A DNA stretch of 42,502 bases, taken from assembly GCF_030532265.1 (NCBI RefSeq), contig NZ_JAUNLM010000015.1, positions 1-42,502 of the forward strand, read 5' to 3'. Below are positions 31,886 through 40,013 of the stretch, piece by piece. This stretch comes from Clostridium sp. (GTDB lineage Bacteria > Bacillota > Clostridia > Clostridiales > Clostridiaceae). Position 1 is the stretch's first letter, and every line of letters begins with the position of its first letter. A model generated the notes under the pieces. The model was not told where the DNA came from, made no database searches, and saw only the letters and a program-made list of their open reading frames with translations. Position numbers and translations under genes: made by a program.

Positions 31886-32904
31886 AAAATGTAAAATTAA
31901 GAAAAGAAGAGCATATAAAGTATGCAAAAGAATCCTATTCTAATGATGATTATTTTAAGGATGTAATAATATTAAATAATTCTATACCAGAAATTAATTA
32001 TGATGAAATATCTCTTAAAACAAAATTTTTAGGAAATATTATTAATATGCCTTTAATAATAAATGCTATGACTGGTGGGGCTGACTTAAGTTTTAATATA
32101 AATAGAGATTTAAGTATTATAGCAAATGAATTTAATATACCAATGGCTGTTGGATCACAATCTATAATGCTTAAAGATAAATCTTTTGAAAATAGCTTTA
32201 AAATTGCAAGAAAGAATAATAAAGATGGCATCATTATTTCTAATTTAAGTGCTATGAGTTCTCTTGAAAATGTAAAAAGGGCAGTTTCTTCATTAGAGGC
32301 TAATGCTATTCAATTACATTTAAATGTTTCTCAAGAACTTGTTATGACTGAAGGTGATAGAAATTTTAAAGGTATGCTAAATAATATAGAAAATATAATA
32401 ACAAATATAGATGTACCTGTTATAGTTAAGGAAGTAGGCAGTGGAATAAGTTTTGATGCTTGTAAAAAGCTAAAAAATATTGGAGTTAAATATATAGATG
32501 TTGGAGGAAAAGGTGGTACAAGCTTTATAAAAATTGAAGCTTTAAGAAATAATAGTGATATATGTAAAGAGCTAATGCAGCTTGAAATACCAACCCCACA
32601 ATCTATATTATTTTGTAGAGCTGTAAGTGATGATTTAAACATAATATCCTCAGGGGGAATTAGTAATTCAATACATTTAATAAAATCATTAATACTTGGG
32701 GCAAATATAGTAGGTATTTCAGGAGCAATATTAAAAGTATATTTAGAAGGTGGAATTTCTAAGGTTAGTGATTATATTAGAAAGATAGAAAATGATAGTA
32801 GAATATTTATGGGATGTTTAGGGTGCAATGAAGTTGATGATTTAAAAAATATAAAATATTATTATAAGAATCAAGAGATGGTTAATCATTTTATTAATAA
32901 TTAA
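31873..32904 (+). CDS. fni: Type 2 isopentenyl-diphosphate delta-isomerase
   Basis: FMN- and NAD(P)H-dependent enzyme that interconverts IPP and DMAPP, the starter for polyprenyl synthesis. The 343-residue protein begins with the substrate-binding RKEEHIKYA (10-18), then MTGG near 64-67, QLHLN near 143-147, the VKEVGSG stretch near 182-188, GGKGGTSF near 203-210 and a phosphate-binding SSGG/GANIVGIS region near 254-282. It overlaps the HesB-like gene by 13 bases with AGGAG before ATG 31873. It supports DmkB and undecaprenyl synthesis. Confidence 0.92.
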   Translation: MQDLENVKLRKEEHIKYAKESYSNDDYFKDVIILNNSIPEINYDEISLKTKFLGNIINMPLIINAMTGGADLSFNINRDLSIIANEFNIPMAVGSQSIMLKDKSFENSFKIARKNNKDGIIISNLSAMSSLENVKRAVSSLEANAIQLHLNVSQELVMTEGDRNFKGMLNNIENIITNIDVPVIVKEVGSGISFDACKKLKNIGVKYIDVGGKGGTSFIKIEALRNNSDICKELMQLEIPTPQSILFCRAVSDDLNIISSGGISNSIHLIKSLILGANIVGISGAILKVYLEGGISKVSDYIRKIENDSRIFMGCLGCNEVDDLKNIKYYYKNQEMVNHFINN

Positions 32905-32955
32905 ACAAAACTAATAATAACATTAATAATTACTGTGGAAGAAATGTTTGTATTG

Positions 32956-32964
32956 TGATATAAT
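32956..32964 (+). promoter_or_regulatory. Extended -10 promoter of scfA
   Basis: TGATATAAT, perfect extended -10, 36 bp before the SCIFF start codon. Confidence 0.55.
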
Positions 32965-33000
32965 TTGTATGTTATTCTTTAATGATGGAGGAGTAAGGAT

Positions 33001-33138
33001 ATGAAACATATAAAGACAATCAACAAAACAAACATCAAAAATAGTTTAAAGAAGCCTGGATGCAAAGAATGTGCAAACTCATGCCAATCAGCATGTAAGA
33101 CTTCATGCACAGTTGCAAACTTAGAGTGCGAAAACTAA
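33001..33138 (+). CDS. scfA: SCIFF ranthipeptide precursor (six cysteines in forty-five residues)
   Basis: The ORF encodes exactly 45 residues with Cys at 21, 24, 28, 32, 36 and 43, the family-defining pattern. The first 20 residues are a basic leader ending KKPG; the core is CKECANSCQSACKTSC followed by TVANLECEN. In this family the radical-SAM enzyme ScfB makes thioether bonds from the Cys residues to other residues of the core. GGAGGAG precedes ATG 33001. scfB lies directly downstream. Proposed roles in clostridia include quorum sensing and metabolic control; none is shown here. Confidence 0.97.
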   Translation: MKHIKTINKTNIKNSLKKPGCKECANSCQSACKTSCTVANLECEN

Positions 33139-33144
33139 TAAATG

Positions 33145-33174
33145 AGCAGTAACTTAAAGATTTAAGTTGCTGCT
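33145..33174 (+). terminator. Intercistronic hairpin between scfA and scfB (partial terminator?)
   Basis: AGCAGTAACTTAA/TTAAGTTGCTGCT forms a stem of about 13 bp with one wobble and a four-base loop. The tail is AT-rich but has no good T run. It may stop part of the transcripts or protect the scfA mRNA, giving more peptide than enzyme. Confidence 0.55.
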
Positions 33175-33216
33175 TAATTATTAATGTGCAAGATATATGA
33201 GGAGGAATTTTTAAAA

Positions 33217-34569
33217 ATGGCATTAATACATAAATTTAAGCAAGGAGACAATAGTTTTGTCTTAGATGTAAATACTGGAGCAGTTCATATAGTTGATGAT
33301 TTAGTTTATGATATAGTTGATGATAATGCATTAAGAGATAAAGATATAATTATAAATGAATTAAAAGATAAATATCCTGTTGAAGCTATTAGCGAAGCTT
33401 ATGATGAGATAAAGGAATTAGTAGATGAGGACATGCTTTATACTAAAGATATGTATGAAGATATAGCTCATAGTTCAATGGATGATAGAGATTATATAAA
33501 AGCTGTATGCTTAAATATAATACATGGATGTAATTTAAGATGTAAGTATTGTTTTGCAGATGAAGGAGAATACAATGGACATAAAGGGGTTATGGACATT
33601 GAAACTGCAAAGAAGGCAATTGATTATGTTGTTAAAAGAAGTGGCCCAAGAAAAAATATAGAAATTGACTTATTTGGTGGTGAGCCAACACTTATAATGG
33701 ACACAATTAAAGAAATAATAGCTTATGCAAGAGAAAATGAAGCTAAGTGGAATAAAAATATAAGATTTACAATGACAACTAATGCTACTCTTTTAAATGA
33801 AGAAATGATGGATTTTATGGATAAGGAAATGGGAAACATAATTCTTTCATTAGATGGTAGAAAAGAAGTTAATGACAATGTAAGAATAAAAGTTGATGGT
33901 TCAGGTTCATATGATGATATACTTCCAAACATTAAAAAAATGGTGGAAAAGAGAAATAAGAATAAAATGTTCTATGTAAGAGGAACATTTACAAGAGCTA
34001 ATACTGATTTTTATGAAGATGTTATGGCTATGGCAAATGAAGGTTTTAGAGAAATTTCAATAGAACCAGTTGTATTACCTGATGAGCATCCATTATCACT
34101 TAGAGAAGAAGATTTAGATACAATATTTGAAAACTATGATAAGTTATATGATGAAATGGTTAGAAGAAAGAAAGAAGGAGACGAATTTAGATTCTATCAT
34201 TTTAATGTGGATTTAAATGGTGGACCTTGTGTTTACAAGAGAATTTCAGGATGTGGAGCAGGTTTTGAATATGTAGCAATAACTCCACAAGGAGAGGTTT
34301 ATCCATGTCACCAATTTGTTGGTAAAGAAGAATACAAACTTGGAACAATATATGATGATTCATATAATTCAGAGCTTGGAAAGAAATTTAAAAAGGCACA
34401 CATATACAATAAGCCAAAATGTAGAGAATGTTGGGCAAGATTCTATTGTAGTGGAGGATGTCAAGCAAACAATGTTAATTTCAATGGCGATATAAATGTT
34501 CCTTATGAAATTGGTTGTAAAATGCAAAAGAAGAGAATTGAATGTGCAATAGCTTTAAAAGCGGAATAA
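33217..34569 (+). CDS. scfB: SCIFF maturase, radical SAM/SPASM enzyme
   Basis: Forms thioether cross-links in the SCIFF peptide encoded 79 bases upstream. Residues 1-95 form a RiPP recognition-element-like domain. The radical-SAM cluster motif is C105-x3-C109-x2-C112 (CNLRCKYCF). The C-terminal SPASM region holds the auxiliary cluster cysteines (GCGAG, YPCHQF, CRECWARFYCSGGCQ, GCKMQ) for two more [4Fe-4S] clusters. The 450-residue length is right for the family. The frame opens at ATG 33184, but GAGGAGG at 33198-33205 points to ATG 33217. Confidence 0.96.
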   Translation: MALIHKFKQGDNSFVLDVNTGAVHIVDDLVYDIVDDNALRDKDIIINELKDKYPVEAISEAYDEIKELVDEDMLYTKDMYEDIAHSSMDDRDYIKAVCLNIIHGCNLRCKYCFADEGEYNGHKGVMDIETAKKAIDYVVKRSGPRKNIEIDLFGGEPTLIMDTIKEIIAYARENEAKWNKNIRFTMTTNATLLNEEMMDFMDKEMGNIILSLDGRKEVNDNVRIKVDGSGSYDDILPNIKKMVEKRNKNKMFYVRGTFTRANTDFYEDVMAMANEGFREISIEPVVLPDEHPLSLREEDLDTIFENYDKLYDEMVRRKKEGDEFRFYHFNVDLNGGPCVYKRISGCGAGFEYVAITPQGEVYPCHQFVGKEEYKLGTIYDDSYNSELGKKFKKAHIYNKPKCRECWARFYCSGGCQANNVNFNGDINVPYEIGCKMQKKRIECAIALKAE

Positions 34570-34605
34570 TATATTAAAAAGTGTACTTAAAGGAGAGATA
34601 TTTAA

Positions 34606-35820
34606 GTGATTAAGGAATATACTTTAAAAAATGGCATTAAATTAATATATAAAAATCATAGTTCAAATCTTACATCTTTATGTGTTTCATTAAAAGGTGG
34701 AGCATTAATGGATGGAGAAAAGTATGGGGTAGCCCATGCCACAGAACATATGGTTTATAAAGGAACAAAAAATAGAACTGAAGAACAAATAAATACAGAA
34801 TTAAGTGAAATTTTTGGTTTTCAAAATGCTATGACTAATTATCCTTATGTAATATATTATGGAACCTTATTAAGTGAAGATTTATCAAAGGGAATAGATT
34901 TGTTTTCAGACATTATAATTAATCCTGTATTTGATAAAAATGGTTTTAATGATGAGAAGAAGATAATAATAGAAGAACTTAAAGAATGGGATGAAGATAT
35001 AGAACAATATTTAGAAGATAAGTTATTTATAAATTCTTTCAATAATAGAAGAATTAAATATCCAATAATAGGAACTTTTGAAAGTTTAGAAAACTTAAAG
35101 GTAGATGATATAAAGGAATTTTATAATAAAGTATATTTCCCAAGTAATATAAGTATATCTATTATTACTAATATAGAATTTGATAAAGTTATTCATATTT
35201 TAGAAAAGTACTTTGGAAGTTGGAATAAAAAAGAAGAAGAACTTAATAAAATTGTTTATGAAAAAAATGAAGAAAAATATTTTGAGGAAGAAAAACAAAA
35301 TATTAAAACAAGTAAGATTCAAATTAATTACCCTATAGATAATTTAAATAATAAAGAAATTAAGGCTCTCAAAATATTTAATGAATACTTTGGAGATGGA
35401 GTAAACTCTAAACTTTTTGATACATTAAGAACAAAATATAATTTAGTATATGATGTATTAACTAGAGTTTGCTATGAAGAAGGAATTAAGTTCTATAAAA
35501 TAACTTTAAGTACATCAAAAGAAAATTATAAAAAAGCTATAGAAATTATAGATAAATGTGTTAATGATTCATTAAAATTAAATGAAAGATTAACAGATAA
35601 AGATTTAGATAAATTTAAAAAGAGCTTTAAGCTTAAAAGATTATTTAGAGAAGAACAGAGTATAGTGCTAGCAAAAGAACTTGCTACATTTAATACTATG
35701 TTTAATGATTATAATATATATATTGATGAAACAGAAAACTTAGATGATATAGATTTAAATTTTATAGTAAAAACTATAACAAAAGTATTTGATAAAAAGT
35801 TTATTCAGGTTTTAAAATAA
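34606..35820 (+). CDS. M16-family zinc protease
   Basis: A 404-residue cytoplasmic metallopeptidase with the inverted zinc motif HATEH (H44, E47, H48) and the distal zinc ligand E124, at the expected spacing of 76 residues, so it should be active. It is one single M16 unit of two subdomains; many family enzymes work as pairs or clam-shell dimers. It starts at GTG 34606 after AAAGGAGAG, 36 bases downstream of scfB. M16 proteases process several RiPPs (PqqF/PqqG, AlbE/AlbF), so leader removal from modified SCIFF is a fair hypothesis. Confidence 0.88.
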   Translation: MIKEYTLKNGIKLIYKNHSSNLTSLCVSLKGGALMDGEKYGVAHATEHMVYKGTKNRTEEQINTELSEIFGFQNAMTNYPYVIYYGTLLSEDLSKGIDLFSDIIINPVFDKNGFNDEKKIIIEELKEWDEDIEQYLEDKLFINSFNNRRIKYPIIGTFESLENLKVDDIKEFYNKVYFPSNISISIITNIEFDKVIHILEKYFGSWNKKEEELNKIVYEKNEEKYFEEEKQNIKTSKIQINYPIDNLNNKEIKALKIFNEYFGDGVNSKLFDTLRTKYNLVYDVLTRVCYEEGIKFYKITLSTSKENYKKAIEIIDKCVNDSLKLNERLTDKDLDKFKKSFKLKRLFREEQSIVLAKELATFNTMFNDYNIYIDETENLDDIDLNFIVKTITKVFDKKFIQVLK

Positions 35821-35850
35821 AAAAGTTGCCTTAAATTAAGGCAACTTTTT
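35819..35850 (+). terminator. Rho-independent terminator
   Basis: AAAAAAGTTGCCTTA/TAAGGCAACTTTTTT perfect stem overlapping the stop codon of the M16 gene; end of the scf cluster. Confidence 0.92.
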
Positions 35851-35871
35851 TATAATAAAGGAGGAAAATAT

Positions 35872-37290
35872 ATGAAAAAAATACCTTTATTAAAAGCTTT
35901 ATTAGATTATCATAAAGAAAAAAATCTTATACTTTCCATGCCAGGAAATAAGTGTGGTATTGGATTTTTAGGAGATAAGCTAGGAGAAGAATTTGTAAAT
36001 AATTTAGGTTTTTTAGATATTACAGAAAATGATCCTTTAGATAATTTACATTATCCAGAAGGTGTTATTAAAGAAAGTGAAGAGCTTTTAGCTAAAACAT
36101 ACAATGCTAAAAATGCATTCTTTCTTGTAAATGGAAGTTCTTCTGGAAATTTAATTTCTATTTTTAGTGCCTTTAATGAAGGAGATGAAGTTTTAGTAGA
36201 AAGAAATTGTCATAAGTCTATTTATAATGGATTAATACTTAGAAAATTAAAAGTTACATATATAGAACCAGTAATAGATAATATAAATGGAATTTTCTTA
36301 CCTCCAGATGAAAATAGAATTTATGAAGCTTTTAATAAATGTAAAAAAGCAAAAGGAATAATTCTTACAAATCCTAATTATTTTGGAATAAGTTATGATA
36401 TGGAAAATATAATTAAAGACTTAAAAAGCAAAGGATTAAAAGTAATAATAGATGCTGCACATGGGGCTCACTTTATTGCAAGTGAAAGATTACCTAAAAG
36501 TTTAACTTCATTAGCTGATTATGTAGTGCTAAGTGCTCATAAAACATTACCGTCATTAACTCAAAGTGGATATTTAATTGTAAATGATAAAAATTCAGAT
36601 GTTTTATTTTATAAAAATGCATTTTTAAGTACATCACCATCATATCTTTTAATGGCATCTTTAGATTATGCAAGATATTATTTAGACGAATATGGACAGA
36701 AGAAATATGATGAATTAATAGATTTAGCAGAGTTTTGGAAAGCAAAAATTAATTGTATTGATAAAGTAAAGTTACTATCTAATTCAGATTTAAATAATGG
36801 TTATGAAATTGATAAAAGTAGATATGTACTTATATTAGAAGAAGGGTATAGTGGATATAAACTTCATGAGCTTCTTAGAAAAGAAAAGATTCAATGTGAA
36901 ATGGGATTTTTAAGAGGTGTTGTTTTAATATTATCACCATTTAATAAGGACAAAGATTTTCAGAAAATTTATGAGGCACTTTTAAAAATAAATTTTGAAG
37001 CCATAAAATATTATGGTAATATTGAAAGTTTTAATATAAATACAAAAAAGGTGTTTGAGCCTTTTGAAGTGTTTAAAAAGGATTATGAACTTATAAGATT
37101 AGAAGATTCAATAGGAAAAATAGCTAAAGAAGCAATAGTGCCATATCCACCAGGTATTCCTTTAGTATGCCAAGGAGAATTAATAACAGAAGATGCAATA
37201 AATATTGTAAAAAATTATTTAGAAAATAATAAAGATGTTATAGGTACTTTAGATGGAAAAGTTAAAATTATAAAAGACAATATGTATTAA
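35872..37290 (+). CDS. Orn/Lys/Arg decarboxylase-family PLP enzyme (YaaO/SpeA-like)
   Basis: A 472-residue fold-type I PLP enzyme. The start KALLDYHKEKNLILSMPGNK is typical of the biosynthetic decarboxylases. NGSSSGNL (88-95) binds the PLP phosphate, D194 in IIDAAHGAH the pyridine nitrogen, and K224 in SAHKTLPSLTQSG the cofactor. The C-terminal domain begins near 390 and includes VPYPPGIPLVCQGE. It probably decarboxylates arginine or lysine to make a polyamine; the choice cannot be read. GGAGG precedes ATG 35872. No other polyamine gene is near. Confidence 0.88.
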   Translation: MKKIPLLKALLDYHKEKNLILSMPGNKCGIGFLGDKLGEEFVNNLGFLDITENDPLDNLHYPEGVIKESEELLAKTYNAKNAFFLVNGSSSGNLISIFSAFNEGDEVLVERNCHKSIYNGLILRKLKVTYIEPVIDNINGIFLPPDENRIYEAFNKCKKAKGIILTNPNYFGISYDMENIIKDLKSKGLKVIIDAAHGAHFIASERLPKSLTSLADYVVLSAHKTLPSLTQSGYLIVNDKNSDVLFYKNAFLSTSPSYLLMASLDYARYYLDEYGQKKYDELIDLAEFWKAKINCIDKVKLLSNSDLNNGYEIDKSRYVLILEEGYSGYKLHELLRKEKIQCEMGFLRGVVLILSPFNKDKDFQKIYEALLKINFEAIKYYGNIESFNINTKKVFEPFEVFKKDYELIRLEDSIGKIAKEAIVPYPPGIPLVCQGELITEDAINIVKNYLENNKDVIGTLDGKVKIIKDNMY

Positions 37291-37318
37291 TATAATATAA
37301 AATTATACAAAGAAAGTA

Positions 37319-37345
37319 ACAATAGTTAAATACATTCATATATTA
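37319..37345 (+). promoter_or_regulatory. Sigma-K-like (mother cell) promoter of the Cys-rich gene
   Basis: AC (37319-37320), 16 bp, CATATATTA (37337-37345) fits the sigma-K consensus AC-N16/17-CATAnnnTA fully. It lies about 51 bp before ATG 37396. The motif is short and the region AT-rich, so the support is moderate. Confidence 0.45.
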
Positions 37346-37395
37346 TTACTAAAGAGTTTTAATTATACTAAAGAGTGAGAAAGAGAGGAATTAAA

Positions 37396-37770
37396 ATGAC
37401 TAGATGTAATAAAGGTTATGGAGAATGTAAAAAGGAAAAATGCTATTGTATACCATGCAAAGATAACAAATGTGAAAAGTATGAAAGATGTGCAGAAGAA
37501 TTAGCAGCACAAAATAGAGCATTATTAGAAGCAATAAATAAAAAATTAAGAGAAGCTAACTGCTTACAAGAAGAAGCAGCTAAATATAGATTAAAAGCAG
37601 ATCAACTATCAGAAAAAGCTGACAAAAAATTAAGAGAAGTTGAATGTCTATTAGAAAAATTTGAAGAAATAATTAGAAAAACAAATATTTTATTCTGTAA
37701 GGCTATAGAATGCTATAAAGAAGAAGCTGAAGATGATTTTGACTGTGATGGATACTGGAAGTGTAGATAA
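37396..37770 (+). CDS. Cys-rich coiled-coil protein, possible spore coat component
   Basis: A 124-residue protein with 13 cysteines and three zones. The N-terminal Cys-rich head has seven Cys in residues 4-32 (including CYCIPC). A long charged helical stretch about 33-98 follows (AEELAAQNRALLEAINKKL and onward) with coiled-coil character. The tail carries CKAIEC and DCDGYWKC. No signal peptide. I do not recognise a named family. Cys-rich composition, coiled coil and the sigma-K-like promoter together suggest a mother-cell-made, disulfide-linked spore coat protein (inference). The frame opens at GTG 37375, but AGAGAGGA sets ATG 37396. Confidence 0.75.
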   Translation: MTRCNKGYGECKKEKCYCIPCKDNKCEKYERCAEELAAQNRALLEAINKKLREANCLQEEAAKYRLKADQLSEKADKKLREVECLLEKFEEIIRKTNILFCKAIECYKEEAEDDFDCDGYWKCR

Positions 37771-37780
37771 GTAATATGTT

Positions 37781-37813
37781 GGATGTGAAAATTTAAATTT
37801 TCACATCCTTTTT
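37781..37813 (+). terminator. Rho-independent terminator
   Basis: GGATGTGAAAAT/ATTTTCACATCC perfect stem followed by five T. Confidence 0.9.
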
Positions 37814-37982
37814 ATAAAATAATTTACTCTAATTGGAAATTTTATTTGTTAAATATAAATTATATTGCAAAACAAATTATATTTAAATATTAATAATAAA
37901 TTACAAAATTTTAATTAATAAAAGTATTGAATTTATTAAAATATAGTCATATAATAGATAAAAAATAAATGTAAAAAATTTT

Positions 37983-38248
37983 GAAGAGGAAGAGTACATA
38001 AAATAGTTCCTTTAAAGAGAGCTAAAGTTTGGTGGAATTTAGCAAGGGTATTTATGGAAGCAGCCTTGGAATTGCTTATTGAGAACTAAGTTTAATGCTT
38101 AATAAAATAAGCCGTAATCCTAACGTTAAATAGGAAAGGAATAAATTTATTCTTATAGAGTGAATAAATATAGCAATATATTTATTTATTAGGGTGGTAC
38201 CGCGAATTAGTAACCTTCGTCCCTTTATTGTGGATGGAGGTTTTTTTA
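37983..38248 (+). ncRNA. T-box leader, probable alanine specifier (GCA)
   Basis: The T-box sequence AGGGTGGTACCGCG is at 38191-38204. Stem I shows AGTA (37993-37996) next to CATAAA (37997-38002), which pairs with TTTATG (38051-38056). GAA (38057-38059), the partner of AGTA in the loop E fold, follows, and the next triplet GCA (38060-38062) is the best specifier, an alanine codon. The AGAGAGC and GGTG elements of the distal stem I are at about 38017-38034. Reading the specifier one base later would give CAG (Gln). The alaR-alaT-like genes downstream support Ala. Confidence 0.88.
38212..38248 (+). terminator. T-box regulatory terminator
   Basis: AACCTTCGTCC (38212-38222) pairs with GGATGGAGGTT (38232-38242) followed by a T run. 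AGGG of the T-box motif (38191-38194) can pair with CCCT (38221-38224) instead, giving the antiterminator stabilised by uncharged tRNA. Confidence 0.85.
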
Positions 38249-38279
38249 TTTTAAATAAATTAGGGAGGATTTAAGAGAT

Positions 38280-38762
38280 ATGGAAGAAATTCTTGAGGTT
38301 TTAGAGAAAAACAGTAGATATAGTGATGAAAAAATAGCTATAATGACTGGAAAGACAGTAGAAGAAGTAAGAGAAGCTATTAGAGATTATGAAGAAAAAA
38401 ATATAATAGCAGGGTATACTACATTAATAAATTGGGAAAATACAGGAAAAGAGACAGTTACAGCATTAATTGAAGTAAAAATAACACCTCAAAGAGGTCA
38501 AGGTTTTGATAAAGTTGCAGAAAGAATATATAAATTTTCAAATGTTAAAGCTTGTTATTTAATGAGTTCTGGAGGTTTTGATTTAACTGTAATAGTAGAA
38601 GGAAAAACAATGAAAGAAGTTGCTATGTTTGTATCAGAAAAACTTGCAGTTCAAGAATATGTACAAGGTACAGCAACTCATTTTGTACTTAAAAAGTATA
38701 AAGATCATGGAACTATATTTAAAGATAAGAAGATTAGTGATAGGGAGGCTATATTTATATGA
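38280..38762 (+). CDS. alaR: Lrp/AsnC-family regulator (AlaR-like)
   Basis: A 160-residue regulator with an N-terminal helix-turn-helix (about 1-50, with DEKIAIMTGKTVEEVREAIRDYEEKNII) and a ligand-sensing RAM domain (about 62-140, ALIEVKITPQ, VKACYLMSSGGFDLTVIVEG). It overlaps the aminotransferase gene by 4 bases (ATGA), the arrangement of the B. subtilis alaR-alaT (yugG-yugH) operon. It probably senses an amino acid, likely alanine or a related one, and tunes the operon on top of the T-box control. AGGGAGGA precedes ATG 38280. Confidence 0.86.
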   Translation: MEEILEVLEKNSRYSDEKIAIMTGKTVEEVREAIRDYEEKNIIAGYTTLINWENTGKETVTALIEVKITPQRGQGFDKVAERIYKFSNVKACYLMSSGGFDLTVIVEGKTMKEVAMFVSEKLAVQEYVQGTATHFVLKKYKDHGTIFKDKKISDREAIFI

Positions 38763-39928
38763 TAATGGAAAATATGATTTTAGATAATATAAAAAATATG
38801 CCTCCATCTGGAATAAGAAAATATTTTGATATGATAAACGAAATGGAAGATGTAATATCACTTGGAGTTGGTGAGCCAGACTTTGTAACACCTTGGAATG
38901 TTGTAGAAGCTGGTATATATTCATTAGAAAAAGGACATACACATTATTCTTCTAATGCTGGATTTATTGAACTTAGAGAAGAAATAGCAAATTATTTGTA
39001 TAGAAAGTTTAATTTATCATATGACCCAAAAGAAGAAATATTAGTTACTGTTGGTGGAAGTGAGGCTATTGATTTAGCACTTAGAGCACTTGTAGGTCCT
39101 GGAGATGAAGTTATAATTCCAGAACCTAGCTTTGTTGCTTATAAAGGATGTACAACTTTTACAGGAGCAACAGCAAAAATAATAAACTTAAAGGCTGAAG
39201 ATGAATTTAAGCTTATGCCAGATGATTTAAGAGATGCTATAACAGATAAAACAAAAGTTTTAATACTTCCTTTTCCAAATAATCCAACTGGAGCTATAAT
39301 GACAAAGGAAGAATTAGAAAAAATAGTTGATGTTGTTAAAGATAAGAATATAATAATTCTTTCAGATGAGATATATGGAGAGTTATCATATGATAAAAAA
39401 CATGTATCAATTGCAGAATTTGAAGAGGTTAAAGATAAAACACTTATAATAAATGGTTTTTCAAAAGCTTATGCAATGACTGGATGGAGACTTGGATATG
39501 CTTGTGGAAATAAAGTATTAATAGATGCCATGAAAAAAATACATCAATATGCAATAATGTGCTCACCAACAACAGCACAATATGCAGCAATTGAAGCACT
39601 TAAGCATGGAGATGATAGTGTAAGAGAAATGGCATCAGAATATAATAGAAGAAGAAGAGTTTTAGTAAATGGTTTTAGAAAAATGGGACTTGAATGTTTT
39701 GAACCATTAGGTGCATTATATGTATTCCCATGTATTAAGTCGACAGGTATGACTTCAGATGAATTTTGTGAAAAACTTCTTATGGAAGAAAGGGTGTTAG
39801 CTGTTCCAGGAAATGCCTTTGGTGAATGTGGTGAAGGATTTATAAGAGCATGTTATGCTGCATCTATGGATGATTTAATAGAAGCTATAAAAAGGATAGA
39901 TAAATTTATAAATAAATATAAAGCATAG
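38759..39928 (+). CDS. alaT: PLP-dependent aminotransferase (AlaT-like, class I/II)
   Basis: A 389-residue fold-type I aminotransferase. VTVGGSEAIDLALRAL near 98-113 binds the PLP phosphate, PNNPTGA near 173-179 and SDEIYGEL near 202-209 are the Asn and Asp/Tyr sites, K236 in GFSKAYAMTGWRLG holds PLP, and FIRACYA near 361-367 carries the substrate-carboxylate Arg. Sequence alone also allows aspartate or aromatic substrates. The alanine-type T-box and the Lrp partner favour alanine synthesis from pyruvate. AGGGAGG (38742-38748) fits ATG 38759. Confidence 0.85.
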   Translation: MIMENMILDNIKNMPPSGIRKYFDMINEMEDVISLGVGEPDFVTPWNVVEAGIYSLEKGHTHYSSNAGFIELREEIANYLYRKFNLSYDPKEEILVTVGGSEAIDLALRALVGPGDEVIIPEPSFVAYKGCTTFTGATAKIINLKAEDEFKLMPDDLRDAITDKTKVLILPFPNNPTGAIMTKEELEKIVDVVKDKNIIILSDEIYGELSYDKKHVSIAEFEEVKDKTLIINGFSKAYAMTGWRLGYACGNKVLIDAMKKIHQYAIMCSPTTAQYAAIEALKHGDDSVREMASEYNRRRRVLVNGFRKMGLECFEPLGALYVFPCIKSTGMTSDEFCEKLLMEERVLAVPGNAFGECGEGFIRACYAASMDDLIEAIKRIDKFINKYKA

Positions 39929-39948
39929 TTTTTTAACTATGCTTTTTG
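39920..39948 (+). terminator. Rho-independent terminator
   Basis: AAAGCATAGTT/AACTATGCTTT stem overlapping the stop codon of the aminotransferase gene, then T-rich. Confidence 0.88.
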
Positions 39949-40013
39949 TTCACATTTTAAGTAAAATAATGTAAAATTTATAATATATTAAATTTGTGGA
40001 GGTTTTGGTTTAA

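Noticed and set aside
33184-33216. ATG 33184 as start of scfB
   Set aside because: The extra 11 codons contain the GAGGAGG ribosome binding site for ATG 33217, and the protein from 33217 has the usual length.
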